Source: Aralia elata
Lineage: Eukaryota > Streptophyta > Magnoliopsida > Apiales > Araliaceae
Assembly (NCBI GenBank): GCA_034770075.1
Contig: CM068387.1
Span: 82,312,971-82,376,970 of the forward strand
Reading direction: 5' to 3'
Length of the DNA stretch: 64,000 bases
In this document: positions 56,001 to 60,265 of the stretch, piece after piece
Position numbering within the stretch: the stretch's first letter is position 1
Layout: the number at the start of each line of letters is the position of its first letter
The notes under the pieces: model-generated
Database searches by the model: none
What the model was told of the DNA's origin: nothing
What the model saw: the letters and a program-made list of their open reading frames with translations, nothing else
Translations under genes and position numbers: made by a program

Positions 56001-57952
56001 AACTTTAAGCTAATTGATGAAGGGGGAAAGGGGAAGGGGGAAAGCGGGCAGAGAAGTTGCAATAAAAATCAGCATAGCACCAAAGAAACTGAGGGAACAA
56101 TAATATGAATGTCCAAATCATTAATTGTTAAATGGTACACCCTCCATCTCCAGAAGATAGTAGCAAATGCAATTAAGGCTCTCCACAACTTCGTCAACAT
56201 TGAGCAGTGTAGAAAAAGATGAGCATGAGATTAAGAATGAATGTCTCCAAACTTATTTTTAAAATTTTAATGTTATGTTATCATTTTGTAATTAATGCAA
56301 AAAGTGGTGAAGATTGATTACGTCTGGCAACACACATTACTGGAGTGATGTAATATGATCTCTTTAGATGTGGGTGAATTGATTAACAAGGACTTTGTGA
56401 AGGCAGTCGCAATGACCATATTGTGCATGGTTGAAATTATAGGTTGCTATGACGTATGAGAGCTTATCAACTCAAAACCATGACTTAATTATAATGTTTA
56501 TCACTTTATCTTGACAATGTTGTCCTAGTGGGTTGAGGCTGCGATATTGGCCAATATAGCGTGAGAAAGTGTCATAATGACACAGTAAATTCTGCCGCAA
56601 CAGTAGGACCACAATTATGATAATAGCAGCATGTGTAAAATATTTACCTTGCTTCTTTCTTCCCTTCAAATAACAGTTCATCACTACTTTGTTCATTTTT
56701 CAATGACATCAAGTGTCACTCGATTATCATTTTCATTCTCTATTTCAGGTATGTGTGACACATGTATTAATAAATATATATATATATATATCAATATGTG
56801 TGTGTGAGTGTGTAGATCTATATAAAGATAACTATACATAAATGATTAACGGCCTTTCGGAATAAAGAGAATATTTACTTTAATTGTCATCTACTGACAG
56901 ATGCCTATATTATCATTCAATTAATACTTAATACTATATTACTTCTACTATTTCTATGATATTTTATGTTCATCAAATTAACAATTATGTTCTTAATTTA
57001 AAGACATTTCTATAATTCTCTAAAAGATGTTATCCTCTAACATGAGTGTCTTCCAATACCCACACCAACTGAGTATAAAGTTAAGGTACAAAGGCAATTT
57101 TCACCATGTCTTTGATTGGGATGGAGAGTCCAAAGGCTTTAACAAGTTCTTTTTCTCTTTAAACATTATAAAAGGTACCTACCAAAAAACAAAAAAGTAA
57201 CCGTATAACGAGTTATGTGTATTTGACTTTAGTATTTTTAAATATTTTCATATTCAATGTATTCTATGGTCGCTTCTTTTTTTTAGTTTACTGTTTTCGT
57301 ATTTTTTTTCTCTGTCATACATACATCTATTTATAAGTTTCTGCACAATCGCTCTCCAGTATATCCTCTATGTTTTTGAAGATAAAACTGTCCAATATAT
57401 CATCAATTCTTATGAGTGTTATCAGGAAGAGATCACCAACAAATTGTCCTACGGACATTGTTTCTTATTCAAACTCACCATTTCATTATATGAACAGCCA
57501 ATACTTAACCCCTAACCCAATTTCCATAATCCTACAAGCAATGTAGATAAGAAACACAAGAAAAATGAATTGGACCTTCCAATAAACTATCCGTAGCCCA
57601 ATTATCAAAAAGTCTCACGGCTGCATTCTAATTTCACTAGTTACAGCTATCATAACTAAATCAATTAACGTTATCTTTGCTGTGGTGGGATATAACATTA
57701 AAGTTTATACCTCCCTCGTGTTTTCAAGCATTGCATACATCACATAAAATTGGTCCAGAATTTAAGTTCACTGAGCCATTTCAAACTCAGTAATGAACCC
57801 GTAAATTCAAACTACAAACTAAATTATAAAATTCCATCTGTTTCTGAGTCCATCTCTTCATCAACAACTAGTGGGAAAAAAATTCAAATCCATCACATAA
57901 TTGGTAAATGGAGACAGAAAAAAATTAGAGTCCTTACGTGTGCTTCGAACAT
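226..57952 (-). CDS. VPS13M1: VPS13-family bridge-like lipid transfer protein (VPS13M type), 58 exons, 3' partial
   Basis: Giant vacuolar protein sorting 13 protein. The family forms long hydrophobic grooves that move glycerolipids between membranes at contact sites. Exons, in transcription order: 57952-57938, 55878-55797, 54403-54300, 53138-53043, 52924-52877, 52153-52103, 51387-51284, 51114-50997, 50474-50373, 50263-50063, 49513-49356, 48471-48313, 44876-44784, 44638-44290, 43864-43751, 41791-41696, 41617-41550, 39092-38972, 38895-38674, 38554-38327, 38223-38114, 37960-37864, 37179-37081, 36982-36845, 35097-35029, 34571-34167, 34075-33749, 33613-33482, 33351-33238, 33021-32837, 30193-30085, 30014-29871, 29220-28945, 28790-28116, 27386-27168, 25847-25744, 16989-16694, 16548-16464, 16137-15430, 15328-15010, 14799-14641, 14544-14381, 14262-14082, 13983-13714, 13628-13422, 11352-11298, 8957-8827, 8706-7747, 7656-7580, 5996-5543, 5451-5365, 4115-3960, 3725-3541, 2596-2057, 1698-1521, 1407-1265, 1183-1057, 447-226. 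All introns are GT-AG and the frame stays open for 3,812 codons. The C-terminus lies past the left edge. The M1 assignment rests on recalled similarity to AT4G17140; a close paralogue is possible. Confidence 0.93.
2057..8706 (-). CDS. VPS13M1: Exons 48-54: SHR-BD / VPS13 adaptor-binding (VAB) region (residues 2770-3588)
   Basis: Exon 48 (960 nt, the longest in the window) carries DGKKHAVLRGLATVLNDSDV, VYDWKISINSPLKLENRLPC and GGWSLEK. Exon 50 has APKTVRFFVPYWISNDSSLP then LAYQVVEIEP. Exon 51 has LSAVLHMTSDRTK. Exon 53 has GYEWSTPFSVWTEGVM and RYEVIFRPNSFSSPYR. Exon 54 begins with ENRSLFLPIRFQQVDGASDS. The repeated 'IxNxLPxPxxF'/'PYWI.N' strands are the beta repeats of the DUF1162/SHR-BD region, named for SHORT-ROOT binding in Arabidopsis SHRUBBY. 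In yeast the same region binds adaptor proteins. Exon 49 (77 nt) restores the family stretch DPVLILDLSSNNHVSSFW. Confidence 0.91.
2863..3224. mobile_element. Stowaway-like MITE with internal tandem duplication, intron 53
   Basis: Ends CTCCCTCTGTCCAAATCAAG and CACTCAATATGGGACGAGGG are degenerate Stowaway inverted repeats, with TA next to both ends. Inside, a unit of about 150 bp (GAAAACAATGTTTTCATCAG ... ATATCTAAAAGTGC) occurs twice, at about 2895-3037 and 3050-3199, with only scattered differences. Confidence 0.7.
4116..5364 (-). other. Intron 51 (1,249 bp)
   Basis: No coding exon, RNA gene or recognisable transposon is visible. Confidence 0.8.
5997..7579 (-). other. Intron 49 (1,583 bp)
   Basis: Contains the GT/AT microsatellite. 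No other gene or recognised element. Confidence 0.85.
6715..6775. repeat. (GT)20 (AT)n compound microsatellite, intron 49
   Basis: About 20 GT units followed directly by about 10 AT units. Confidence 0.97.
8827..13983 (-). CDS. VPS13M1: Exons 44-47: C2-like domain (residues 2549-2769)
   Basis: Exon 44 contains DFQTVTIENNLGCDIYLKK and WIPPPRYSDRLNVADETREA, then AVQIIEAKD at its junction with exon 45. Exon 45 reads LPIVDDGNSHNFFCALRLVV and WNELFIFEVPRK, the first-strand and 'WNExFxF' hallmarks of a C2 domain. Exon 46 (55 nt) gives LAKLEVEVTNLAAKAGK. Exon 47 gives GEVVGASSFSVGHG. C2 domains usually bind membranes, often with calcium through Asp residues. The usual 'SDPY' position here reads SHNF, so one expected calcium ligand is absent. 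Lipid binding without calcium is therefore plausible, but this is inference. Confidence 0.88.
9297..10345 (-). mobile_element. RTE-type LINE remnant, intron 46
   Basis: On the minus strand the left end reads CCCCAACTAATTTGGGATGA, like the 3' end of plant RTE elements. Further in, about 9860-10345 contains antisense blocks such as ACATTGTTGGTCTCA and GACAAAACCATCT that recur in RTE reverse-transcriptase ORFs (recalled pattern). An unrelated low-complexity insertion with a TA microsatellite (about 9430-9850) splits it. No intact frame. Confidence 0.55.
9657..9689. repeat. (TA)n microsatellite, intron 46
   Basis: About 16 uninterrupted TA units inside the RTE remnant. Confidence 0.97.
11062..11096. 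repeat. (TA)n microsatellite, intron 46
   Basis: About 17 TA units, preceded by degenerate CATATA repeats. Confidence 0.97.
12421..13192. mobile_element. hAT-like non-autonomous element, copy A (772 bp), intron 45
   Basis: Termini CATGGTTCAAAG and CTTTGAACCATG are inverted repeats, flanked by the exact 8-bp duplication ATTGTGAG (12413-12420, 13193-13200). An 8-bp duplication is the hAT signature. It shares its interior with copies B and C (ATCGGTTAGGTATCG near the left end, GACCTTCCGAAACA near the right). No transposase frame is seen. Confidence 0.88.
14082..14799 (-). CDS. VPS13M1: Exons 41-43: rod segment after the Vps62-like repeats (residues 2381-2548)
   Basis: Exon 41 reads YTFLARSDMKKPSSRLAFTI and KLRCFSVTVLDSLCGM. 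Exon 42 carries TISNIKLATHGRLEAMNAVL and AWEPLVEPFDGIF, close to the plant VPS13 'QLEAWEPLLEPFDG' block, where the polypeptide returns to the groove fold. Exon 43 ends in a charged helix (SWRRQRELEQKAVTLNE). The three exons sit close together with short introns and no visible transposon. Confidence 0.91.
15010..16989 (-). CDS. VPS13M1: Exons 37-40: Vps62/DUF946-like repeats (residues 1911-2380)
   Basis: Exon 37 joins exon 36 across the 8.75 kb intron and restores the family stretch MYAAKENDIWIRALFKDLT. Three related units follow: WVSPK...FWRPRAPSNYVVLGDC (exons 37-38), ERIWWDRGGDTRRPVSIWRP then PRPGYAILGDCITEG (exon 39), and VFFWYPVAPPGYASLGCIVS (exon 40). The repeated 'IWRPxxPxGYxxLGDC' pattern is that of the Vps62/DUF946 family, a module that plant VPS13M proteins share with stand-alone plant DUF946 proteins. 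A serine- and asparagine-rich linker lies in the middle of exon 39. The role of the module is not established. Confidence 0.9.
17342..17946 (-). mobile_element. TRIM (terminal-repeat retrotransposon in miniature)
   Basis: Two related terminal repeats, 17342-17497 and 17772-17946, start T(G/A)TTAGATTTATAAAATGGG on the plus strand and end TAACA. The short interior starts with the complement of a purine tract (ctccccctcac) and ends with gatacca, the complement of a TGGTATC primer-binding site, so the element's sense is minus. Flanking CCAAG/CTAAG differ by one base and fit a 5-bp target duplication. The right repeat carries a roughly 20-bp internal duplication. No coding capacity. Confidence 0.82.
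18299..19049. mobile_element. hAT-like non-autonomous element, copy B (751 bp), intron 36
   Basis: Same CATGGTTCAAAG / CTTTGAACCATG termini as copy A and strongly similar along its length, in the same orientation. Flanks GATGTGCC and GGTGTCCC agree at 6 of 8 positions, so this insertion is older or its flanks have decayed. Confidence 0.85.
19795..20064 (-). repeat. 3' LTR of the Copia element (270 bp)
   Basis: In the element's sense it begins TGTTTAAAGTAAAC straight after the polypurine tract and ends TTATATTTAAGT before the GTCTT target duplication. Its last bases deviate from the usual CA end. Confidence 0.95.
20083..23418 (-). pseudogene. Copia pol (protease, integrase, reverse transcriptase, RNase H) with several frameshifts
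   Basis: The protease core IDSGA is visible at 23343-23357 and is followed by a one-base shift. The integrase HHCC zinc module (HKRLGHPSFGVLEH...CEPCELAKH) lies at 22800-23010. Integrase-core pieces (LRSDNGKE; HGIIHQTTCVKTPEQ) sit in different frames at 22420-22620. RT starts with WVYTVKQKPDGSVERLKARL and AFLHGDLEEEV at 21250-21500, and its catalytic YVDD is at 21025-21036. RNase H is marked by DRRSTSGYC and SSAEAEYRAM at 20330-20530. At least four frame changes separate these blocks, so the polyprotein is not made intact. Confidence 0.88.
23419..24468 (-). pseudogene. Copia gag (nucleocapsid) with frame breaks
   Basis: The frame starts near 24468 (MTEASDSHS) with the gag opening KLDGTNYLTWSEASLLSIKA. 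It shifts frame near 24170-24270 and again near 23740. A CCHC zinc knuckle (CDYCETPRHTRETCFKLHG, spacing C-x2-C-x4-H-x4-C) is intact around 23640-23690 and is followed by an Arg/Gly-rich tail. Gag packages the element RNA. The broken frame implies that this copy cannot make the complete protein. Confidence 0.85.
24602..24870 (-). repeat. 5' LTR of the Copia element (269 bp)
   Basis: In the element's sense it begins TGTTAAAGTAAAC and ends TTATATTTAAAT, directly followed by the primer-binding site. It matches the other LTR across its whole length except for one base near the end and one T missing in the opening T-run. Confidence 0.95.
25281..25666. mobile_element. Tourist/PIF-Harbinger-like MITE (386 bp), intron 36
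   Basis: Inverted ends GGATTCGTCTGGTAAC and ATTACCAAATGGACTC with the 3-bp duplication TTA (25278-25280, 25667-25669). The ends resemble the widespread 'GGTCCGTTTGGTAAC' MITEs. It lies only about 80 bp from the splice donor of exon 36. Confidence 0.78.
25744..35097 (-). CDS. VPS13M1: Exons 25-36: central rod (residues 992-1911)
   Basis: Twelve exons code the central groove. Exon 26 (405 nt) contains an acidic, serine-rich, probably disordered loop (EDDDIFKDALPDFLSFPDSA). Exon 27 has MSIRMSKLEFFCNRPTLVAL and VFLNKEDGSQLAMFVQESF. Exon 28 has VHPSSISIEGTLGNFRLCD. Exon 30 has VDKVGGFEWLIEKYEIDGA and LDLSLDTPIIIVPR, the classic VPS13 'LDTPxxxxPR' strand. Exon 32 has GKPMIREGREIHVYVRRSLR. Exon 34 (675 nt) is the largest of the block and includes LSPNARLVADSVGVDEYTYD. 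Exon 36 (104 nt) ends next to the 8.75 kb intron. Sequence and order match the plant VPS13M family throughout. Confidence 0.92.
26508..26600. repeat. Terminus of a GCGCCTAGGCG-type inverted-repeat element, intron 35
   Basis: CAATGTTCTAAAAATGGTGA followed by CTTAGCGCCTAG and CCTAGGCGCTCAGGCG matches the common plant repeat that begins CAGTGTTCTAAAAATCGG. The partner end is not nearby. Confidence 0.45.
30194..32836 (-). other. Intron 30 (2,643 bp)
   Basis: AT-rich, with a repeat terminus at 32343-32400 and AAAT/TCTC short runs. No other recognised feature. The donor uses GA|GTTAGT. Confidence 0.8.
32343..32400. repeat. Inverted terminus of the same repeat family, intron 30
   Basis: CGCCTAGGAGCACCCTCTGC then ACCGATTTTTAGGACACTGG is the reverse-complement counterpart of the end at 26508. 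The 5.8 kb between them contains exons 31-35, so they are more likely two separate remnants. Confidence 0.45.
34796..34848. repeat. 25-bp tandem duplication, intron 25
   Basis: GCAGTTTAAGGTTATAATCA followed by AGAAA occurs twice in succession. Confidence 0.9.
35153..36704 (+). mobile_element. Solo LTR (1,552 bp) in intron 24
   Basis: Begins TGTTAGAGTTTATGCCCTAG and ends GAAATCCCTACA, bounded by a perfect 5-bp duplication ATTAT (35148-35152 and 36705-36709). No internal retroelement coding or second LTR is present, so the element was reduced to one LTR by recombination. The opening resembles long LTRs of plant Copia elements (recalled, not searched). A TATA-rich patch near 36330 and a following transcribed-like tract suggest plus orientation, antisense to VPS13; orientation is tentative. 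Confidence 0.88.
36845..38223 (-). CDS. VPS13M1: Exons 21-24: PH-like insert (residues 844-991)
   Basis: Exon 21 reads GIGYSVAAWQPCFLVLS then FYLYVLESE, the typical first strands of a pleckstrin-homology fold. Exon 22 reads MAGKQVFEVPPTNVGG and CIAVSARGMD. Exon 23 has LESFSTLIIKFRDEEEKATW followed by SRGLIQATYRAS, which resembles the C-terminal strand and the tryptophan-containing helix of a PH domain. Exon 24 continues with VDVLGQHDDVTVF and the next rod strand. PH domains bind phosphoinositides in many proteins. Whether this one does cannot be judged from sequence alone. This insert is a mark of the plant VPS13M proteins. Exon 21 was needed to keep the frame: joining exon 20 directly to exon 22 would give an early stop. 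Confidence 0.88.
38327..44876 (-). CDS. VPS13M1: Exons 13-20: rod segments (residues 413-843)
   Basis: Exon 13 is a basic helix (HAKVESVKSKEEAEQRMLKK). Exon 14 (349 nt) carries RLTKEEWQAINNLLSFQPDE and GRFEQLHVSTKLKHRSTHCD. Exon 15 codes NVDWRLSATISPC. Exons 16-17 contain ESYDRFLEFLKRSKAVSP and EKVTRRAQEQFQMVLEEQSR, a likely helical pair. Exon 18 starts with FALDIDLDAPKVRVPI, a recurrent VPS13 strand. Exon 19 ends with RCGMAVIVDQ, and exon 20 reads IKVPHPSHPSTRISVQVPTL. The segment is transport-groove rod with no recognisable catalytic motif. Introns 12, 15 and 17 inside it hold transposons. Confidence 0.92.
39568..41436. mobile_element. hAT-like element, copy C, interrupted by a LINE, intron 17
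   Basis: Starts CATGGTTCAAAG and ends CTTTGAACCATG. Flanks ATACTAAC/ATACTAAT match at 7 of 8 positions. The left part (39568-39935) and right part (about 41016-41436) belong to the same family as copies A and B. The middle is a LINE fragment inserted later. Confidence 0.82.
39936..41015 (+). mobile_element. 5'-truncated L1-type LINE with zf-RVT domain, nested in hAT copy C
   Basis: A frame at 40426-40740 codes AFMWSLTLGRLNTNDMRQRR, then CVICLKDSESHSHLFLHC and LAWWLWRCLF, the zinc-binding reverse-transcriptase (zf-RVT) domain that closes plant L1 ORF2. Upstream, broken frames give SLWHQVIRSKYG and DRRVWCFDSSGIFSSRS, also typical. The 3' end has AATAAAGT and an A-rich tail near 40987-41018. 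Frame breaks and 5' truncation make it inactive. Confidence 0.85.
42030..42550 (-). mobile_element. LINE (L1-type) 3' fragment, intron 15
   Basis: On the minus strand, 42432-42232 reads NRMGYAFLVRQLPNVCRVQL, then RRWNLILHCLQLIIRRVRNN and FFEVEGR. This resembles the 'W..iP..l.W.iWrERN.R.FE' end of plant LINE ORF2. There is no long frame and the ends are not clear. Confidence 0.55.
42969..43386. mobile_element. hAT-type MITE rich in CTCG/CGAG motifs (418 bp), intron 15
   Basis: Termini TATAGCTGTAAAC and TTTACAGCTCTA are imperfect inverted repeats. The 8-bp flanks ACATAAAC and AAATAAAC match at 7 of 8. The interior has many GCTCGA/AGCTCG runs that can fold back, a pattern common in plant hAT MITEs beginning TAGRGCTGTAAA. 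Confidence 0.82.
44877..48312 (-). other. Intron 12 (3,436 bp)
   Basis: Holds the Mutator-like element. The flanking blocks 45380-45820 and 47187-47560 look like one older repeat split by it, perhaps a LINE in antisense, without a definable frame. The rest is AT-rich. Confidence 0.7.
45830..47177. mobile_element. Mutator-like element with long inverted repeats (1,348 bp), intron 12
   Basis: The left end (GAGTTAAATCAACTTTTGG) and right end (GTTGATTTAACCCC) are parts of inverted repeats of roughly 80-100 bp that share GTACTGGTACCCAACTTTCA. Flanks GAGTTGGTT (45821-45829) and GAATTGGTT (47178-47186) agree at 8 of 9, which fits the 9-bp duplication of MULEs. No transposase is visible, so it is non-autonomous. 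Confidence 0.8.
48313..51387 (-). CDS. VPS13M1: Exons 7-12: first rod segments after chorein (residues 133-413)
   Basis: Exon 7 has SLIATVIGNLKISISNVHVRYED, spread over the usual chorein/VPS13 'NVHVRYED' signature. Exon 8 (118 nt) carries NPGNSFACGVTLAKLAAVT. Exons 9-10 include PWNLDKKWEDLTPKEWIE. Exon 11 holds LRPAVAVSENPYLWWRYAAQ, matching the plant VPS13 'PxxWWRYA' block. Exon 12 (QVQYMCHLRRRYIQLYAGSL) leads into a helical stretch. These are extended chorein and early repeating-beta-groove segments. Family structures predict a continuous hydrophobic channel here. No key motif appears lost. Confidence 0.92.
48556..48795. mobile_element. Stowaway/Mariner-like MITE (240 bp), intron 11
   Basis: Inverted ends CGCCTTCCATCCCACATTG and TGTGGGATGGAGGGAG, flanked by the TA dinucleotide duplication (48554-48555, 48796-48797). 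The 'CTCCCTCCRTCCCA' end is the classic Stowaway terminus. Confidence 0.88.
51557..51790. repeat. TRIM/SMART-like remnant, intron 6
   Basis: Has CAAATCAAATTCAGACTCAA and CACATGTTCTAATGTGGGAC, the latter being the complement of a 'GTCCCACAT' LTR-type motif. Related to 53840-54200. Confidence 0.35.
52103..57952 (-). CDS. VPS13M1: Exons 1-6: N-terminal chorein domain (residues 1-132)
   Basis: The start ATG is 57952-57950. An in-frame TGA (57976-57974) lies just upstream, so no longer in-frame start is possible on the unspliced leader. Exon 1 codes only MFEAH (15 nt) before a 2.06 kb intron. Exon 2 continues with VLHLLRRYLGEYV, the conserved opening of the chorein domain. Exons 3-4 carry DVVLKDLKLKAEALNSL and VPWKSLGKEPVIVLIDRVF, both family hallmarks. 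Exons 5 and 6 (48 and 51 nt) code a charged helix (EEDREKLFEAKLQQIE) linking to the next strand block. Chorein domains cap the lipid groove and usually bind the donor membrane (family knowledge). Confidence is high because every junction keeps the frame. Confidence 0.93.
52150..52540. repeat. Tandem duplication of the exon 6 acceptor region, split by a small element
   Basis: CTGCATGCAAYAGACAC occurs at 52154-52170 and 52250-52266. A roughly 42-bp segment (CGAAACAAAAAATAAGCAGA ... TCGGTTACTC) occurs at about 52208-52247 and 52491-52531. The second unit is interrupted by the element at 52302-52462. Confidence 0.75.
52302..52462. mobile_element. Small inverted-repeat element (about 160 bp), intron 5
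   Basis: The left end GGGGAAAAGGGAGTATGTGT and the right end (complement AGGAAAAATGGCGTATGTGT) form an inverted repeat of about 35 bp that continues with TTAGACACACAA on both sides. It sits in TA-rich sequence, so the duplication and the superfamily cannot be fixed. Confidence 0.6.
53840..54200. repeat. TRIM/SMART-like remnant, intron 3
   Basis: Contains CACGTGTTCCGATATAGGACT and, downstream, a CAAATCAAAGCTTGAATTGA block. Both resemble blocks found in another order at 51557-51790, suggesting a dispersed LTR-type repeat. No clean termini. Confidence 0.35.
54404..55796 (-). other. Intron 2 (1,393 bp)
   Basis: No coding exon. A stretch around 54530-54960 is less AT-rich and may be an old transposon piece, but I recognise no family. 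Confidence 0.75.
55879..57937 (-). other. Intron 1 (2,059 bp)
   Basis: Follows the 15-nt first coding exon. AT-rich with TA/TG short repeats near 56780. I see no gene, RNA gene or clear transposon terminus. Confidence 0.85.
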
Positions 57953-57973
57953 GGTGAAAGTTTAAACCGATCC

Positions 57974-58021
57974 TCACGAGCTACGAATGAACTGATCGCT
58001 GTGGAGATTAGAGACTGCCAT
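57974..58021 (-). promoter_or_regulatory. Upstream ORF in the VPS13 5' leader (15 codons)
   Basis: An ATG at 58021-58019 opens a 15-codon frame (MAVSNLHSDQFIRSS) that ends with TGA at 57976-57974, 21 bases before the main ATG. It is in frame with the main start but closed by its own stop. If transcription starts upstream of 58021, ribosomes would meet this ORF first and it could lower translation of VPS13. The transcription start is not known from sequence. Confidence 0.5.
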
Positions 58022-58075
58022 TGAATGGAAAATAGCGATGATCGAAGATTGACTTGATCCTTTAAATGATGAACA

Positions 58076-58310
58076 AAACCCTAATTGGATCAAAAATGTA
58101 TAGATAGAGAAGCGGGCGGTTGAATTGAAATGGAGAAACGACGAAAATCAAAGGACAGTTCAAACAGGAGGAGAATTCGCTAAACGGTGGTTTTTGTTTA
58201 TTTCTTAGCTCCGGTTCCGGTCGTTTGCGAATATTTCAGGACTGCAATTCGATCGGGCCGGGTTGGTTCTATGTGTCGGTCAACGTCTAGTGGGCCGATT
58301 TGGTTGGGCC
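58076..58310 (-). promoter_or_regulatory. Probable VPS13 core promoter and leader with telo-box and site II (TGGGCC) motifs
   Basis: On the plus strand an AAACCCTAA telo-box lies at 58076-58084, and TGGGCC motifs at 58291-58296 and 58305-58310. In plants this pairing of telo-box and TGGGCY (TCP-binding) elements is common upstream of broadly expressed genes. A short, locally GC-richer patch (58100-58310) stands out from AT-rich surroundings, and a weak TATA-like TCTATACA lies near 58100. The exact start site is not determinable here. Confidence 0.45.
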
Positions 58311-58727
58311 TTTTTTAGTTGGAACTTGGAACCTAAGAAATCATGTTTAAAAATTGTAGAAGGCTGATGAGTTGGCATATTAGTTATGAACTTGTAATTA
58401 TCAAAACTACATTGAGATTTTTAAGTTGCATAAATTACATTGAAATTTGCAAGTTATAGAACATATTATGTAAGACAAATCTTGTACTGAGATGAAACAT
58501 AAAGTTGATCCGAGTTGAATTCGATTCATACTCATTTTCTATTTAATAATACACGAGTTGAATTCAAGCATACTATCGTTCGCTCAAATTAGGATTCGAG
58601 TGTTTTATTTTTTCATGAATCATACTCGATATATACTCAATAAGAACATATTTGAATATTGGTCTGATCCATACTAGTAAGCTAAATATGTGATATATTT
58701 GTATCAATTTTTATAATTTATAAACTT

Positions 58728-58757
58728 GGAACCCATGCGAAGCACAGGCTATCTTTC
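58728..58757 (+). mobile_element. Degenerate Helitron-like hairpin end
   Basis: CCCATGCGAAGCACAGG resembles the CCCGTGCG...GCACGGG hairpin found at many plant Helitron ends. The terminal CTRR is not clear. Confidence 0.3.
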
Positions 58758-58770
58758 TTGTATATTTTTT

Positions 58771-59206
58771 GTTTATCAAAATAATTCAATTGTAAGTTTC
58801 TCTTTTAGATTATATATGTATATATATATATATATAATATGTGTGTGTGTGATATTAATGTTTTTATGAATTCTCTTTTATTTTATTTTATTGTGAGATT
58901 CATACATACGTGTATATATATCAAATTATACTTATATTCATTTAATTTTAACATGTATTATTATAACTGTGTAATTTGTATTTGAGAATTTATATTTGTT
59001 GTTTATCAAGATAATTCAATTATAAGTTTCTCTTTTATATTATATTATATATATATATGTGTGTGTGCCATTAATGCCTTTTATGACTTTTCTTTTACTT
59101 CGTTGTGAGATTCATGCATATATATATATATATCAAATTAATTATATTCATTGAATTTGAATATGTATTATTATAATTTTATAATTTGTATTTGAGAATT
59201 ATAAGT
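58771..59206. repeat. Tandem duplication of about 210-220 bp
   Basis: Copy 1 (58771-58992) and copy 2 (59001-59206) both open with GTTTATCAARATAATTCAAT and close with TTTGTATTTGAGAATT. They differ mainly in the length of internal TA/TG runs. Confidence 0.85.
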
Positions 59207-59661
59207 TGATGTCCAAATTACCCTTGAAATGACCAACCAAATTAATTTGGATAAGATCTCCTATTGGCTTGTTATATACTTGTATAGTTGTATTGATAAA
59301 GTGTGGTATGTAATTGTGTAAACTTGTACTTGAATAAATCAATTTAGATTACATTCTTTATAACTTCCGTACATTAATACAAGCGAAAAACTTTTATATA
59401 TAAATATTAGTTCAGTAATAAGTTGAATATATGGTAGTTCAATTTCAAATAAGATAATTCATATTTGAAACTCGTTTTGAAGACTTGCGAGTAACTCGGT
59501 TTATAAACTAGTCAAGTATTTGCGAGCCGAGTAAGTATGAGTAATATTTCGAGTCGAATATGGCATAAAATTAAAAATTCCTTATTGGAGTCAAATTCAA
59601 GCTCAATGTTTTTAGTCGAGTTGAATCTGAACATGAGAGTGTTCGCTCATATTAGACTCGT

Positions 59662-59682
59662 TTACAGTTTTACACCCCTACG
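59662..59682. mobile_element. Terminus of a TAGGGGTGTAAA-type hAT MITE remnant
   Basis: TTTACACCCCTA is the complement of the usual TAGGGGTGTAAA end. The sequence to its left (from about 58500) has repeated CGAGT/ACTCG motifs like those in such elements. I did not find the matching left end or a target duplication. Confidence 0.4.
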
Positions 59683-59903
59683 CACTCTTCATGTTGGTAT
59701 TTTTCCATATCAGAAGAAAAGGGGGGGAAAATTCGTTCATTTCAATATATAAGGTTACTTTCTAAAATCAATACGCGATATTCTTAAATTCAAAATCAGA
59801 GTAATTTATTTAATTATTTTTTCATACTTTTTTAATTGAATAAATTGATTTACTTCTATTTTTCCTGACTATTATACTTGATCGAACTAGTTTATATTAA
59901 TTA

Positions 59904-60088
59904 AAGGGTCCTCTTAACATGTGTCATAACGGCACATGTTAAGCACACAGTTCAAAGGTATATTTTTTTGAATTGTGTGCATATTCTCTTGAACTTGATG
60001 CAAATGCAGAAATCAAGAGAATATGCACACAGTTCAAGAGAATATACTATTGAACTGTGTGTTTAGGACACGTGTTAAGAAATTCCTT
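59904..60088. mobile_element. Foldback MITE (185 bp) upstream of VPS13
   Basis: Nearly the whole element is one inverted repeat. AAGGGTCCTCTTAACATGTG at the left pairs with CACGTGTTAAGAAATTCCTT at the right, and further in CAAGAGAATATGCACACAGT pairs with its partner. AATTA borders both sides (59899-59903, 60089-60093). A transcript would form a long hairpin. Confidence 0.72.
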
Positions 60089-60170
60089 AATTAAAAATGG
60101 GTATCAATAAAGAATTGAGCGTGTTGTGTGAAATCATAAATAAAATACTGCAAGAACGGGGGAAGGGTTA

Positions 60171-60265
60171 GGGGGGGGGGGGGGGATAATCATAGCCCAT
60201 CCTTTCATCTACATCGGGGCGGGGGGATAATCATAGCCCATCCTTTCATCTACATTGAATATATA
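60171..60265. repeat. G15 homopolymer and duplicated 35-40 bp unit
   Basis: Fifteen G in a row (60171-60185) run into GGGATAATCATAGCCCATCC, and the unit through TTTCATCTACAT recurs from about 60223. A third partial copy (AGCCCATCCTTT) follows. Such G-runs often cause sequencing or assembly errors. Confidence 0.9.
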
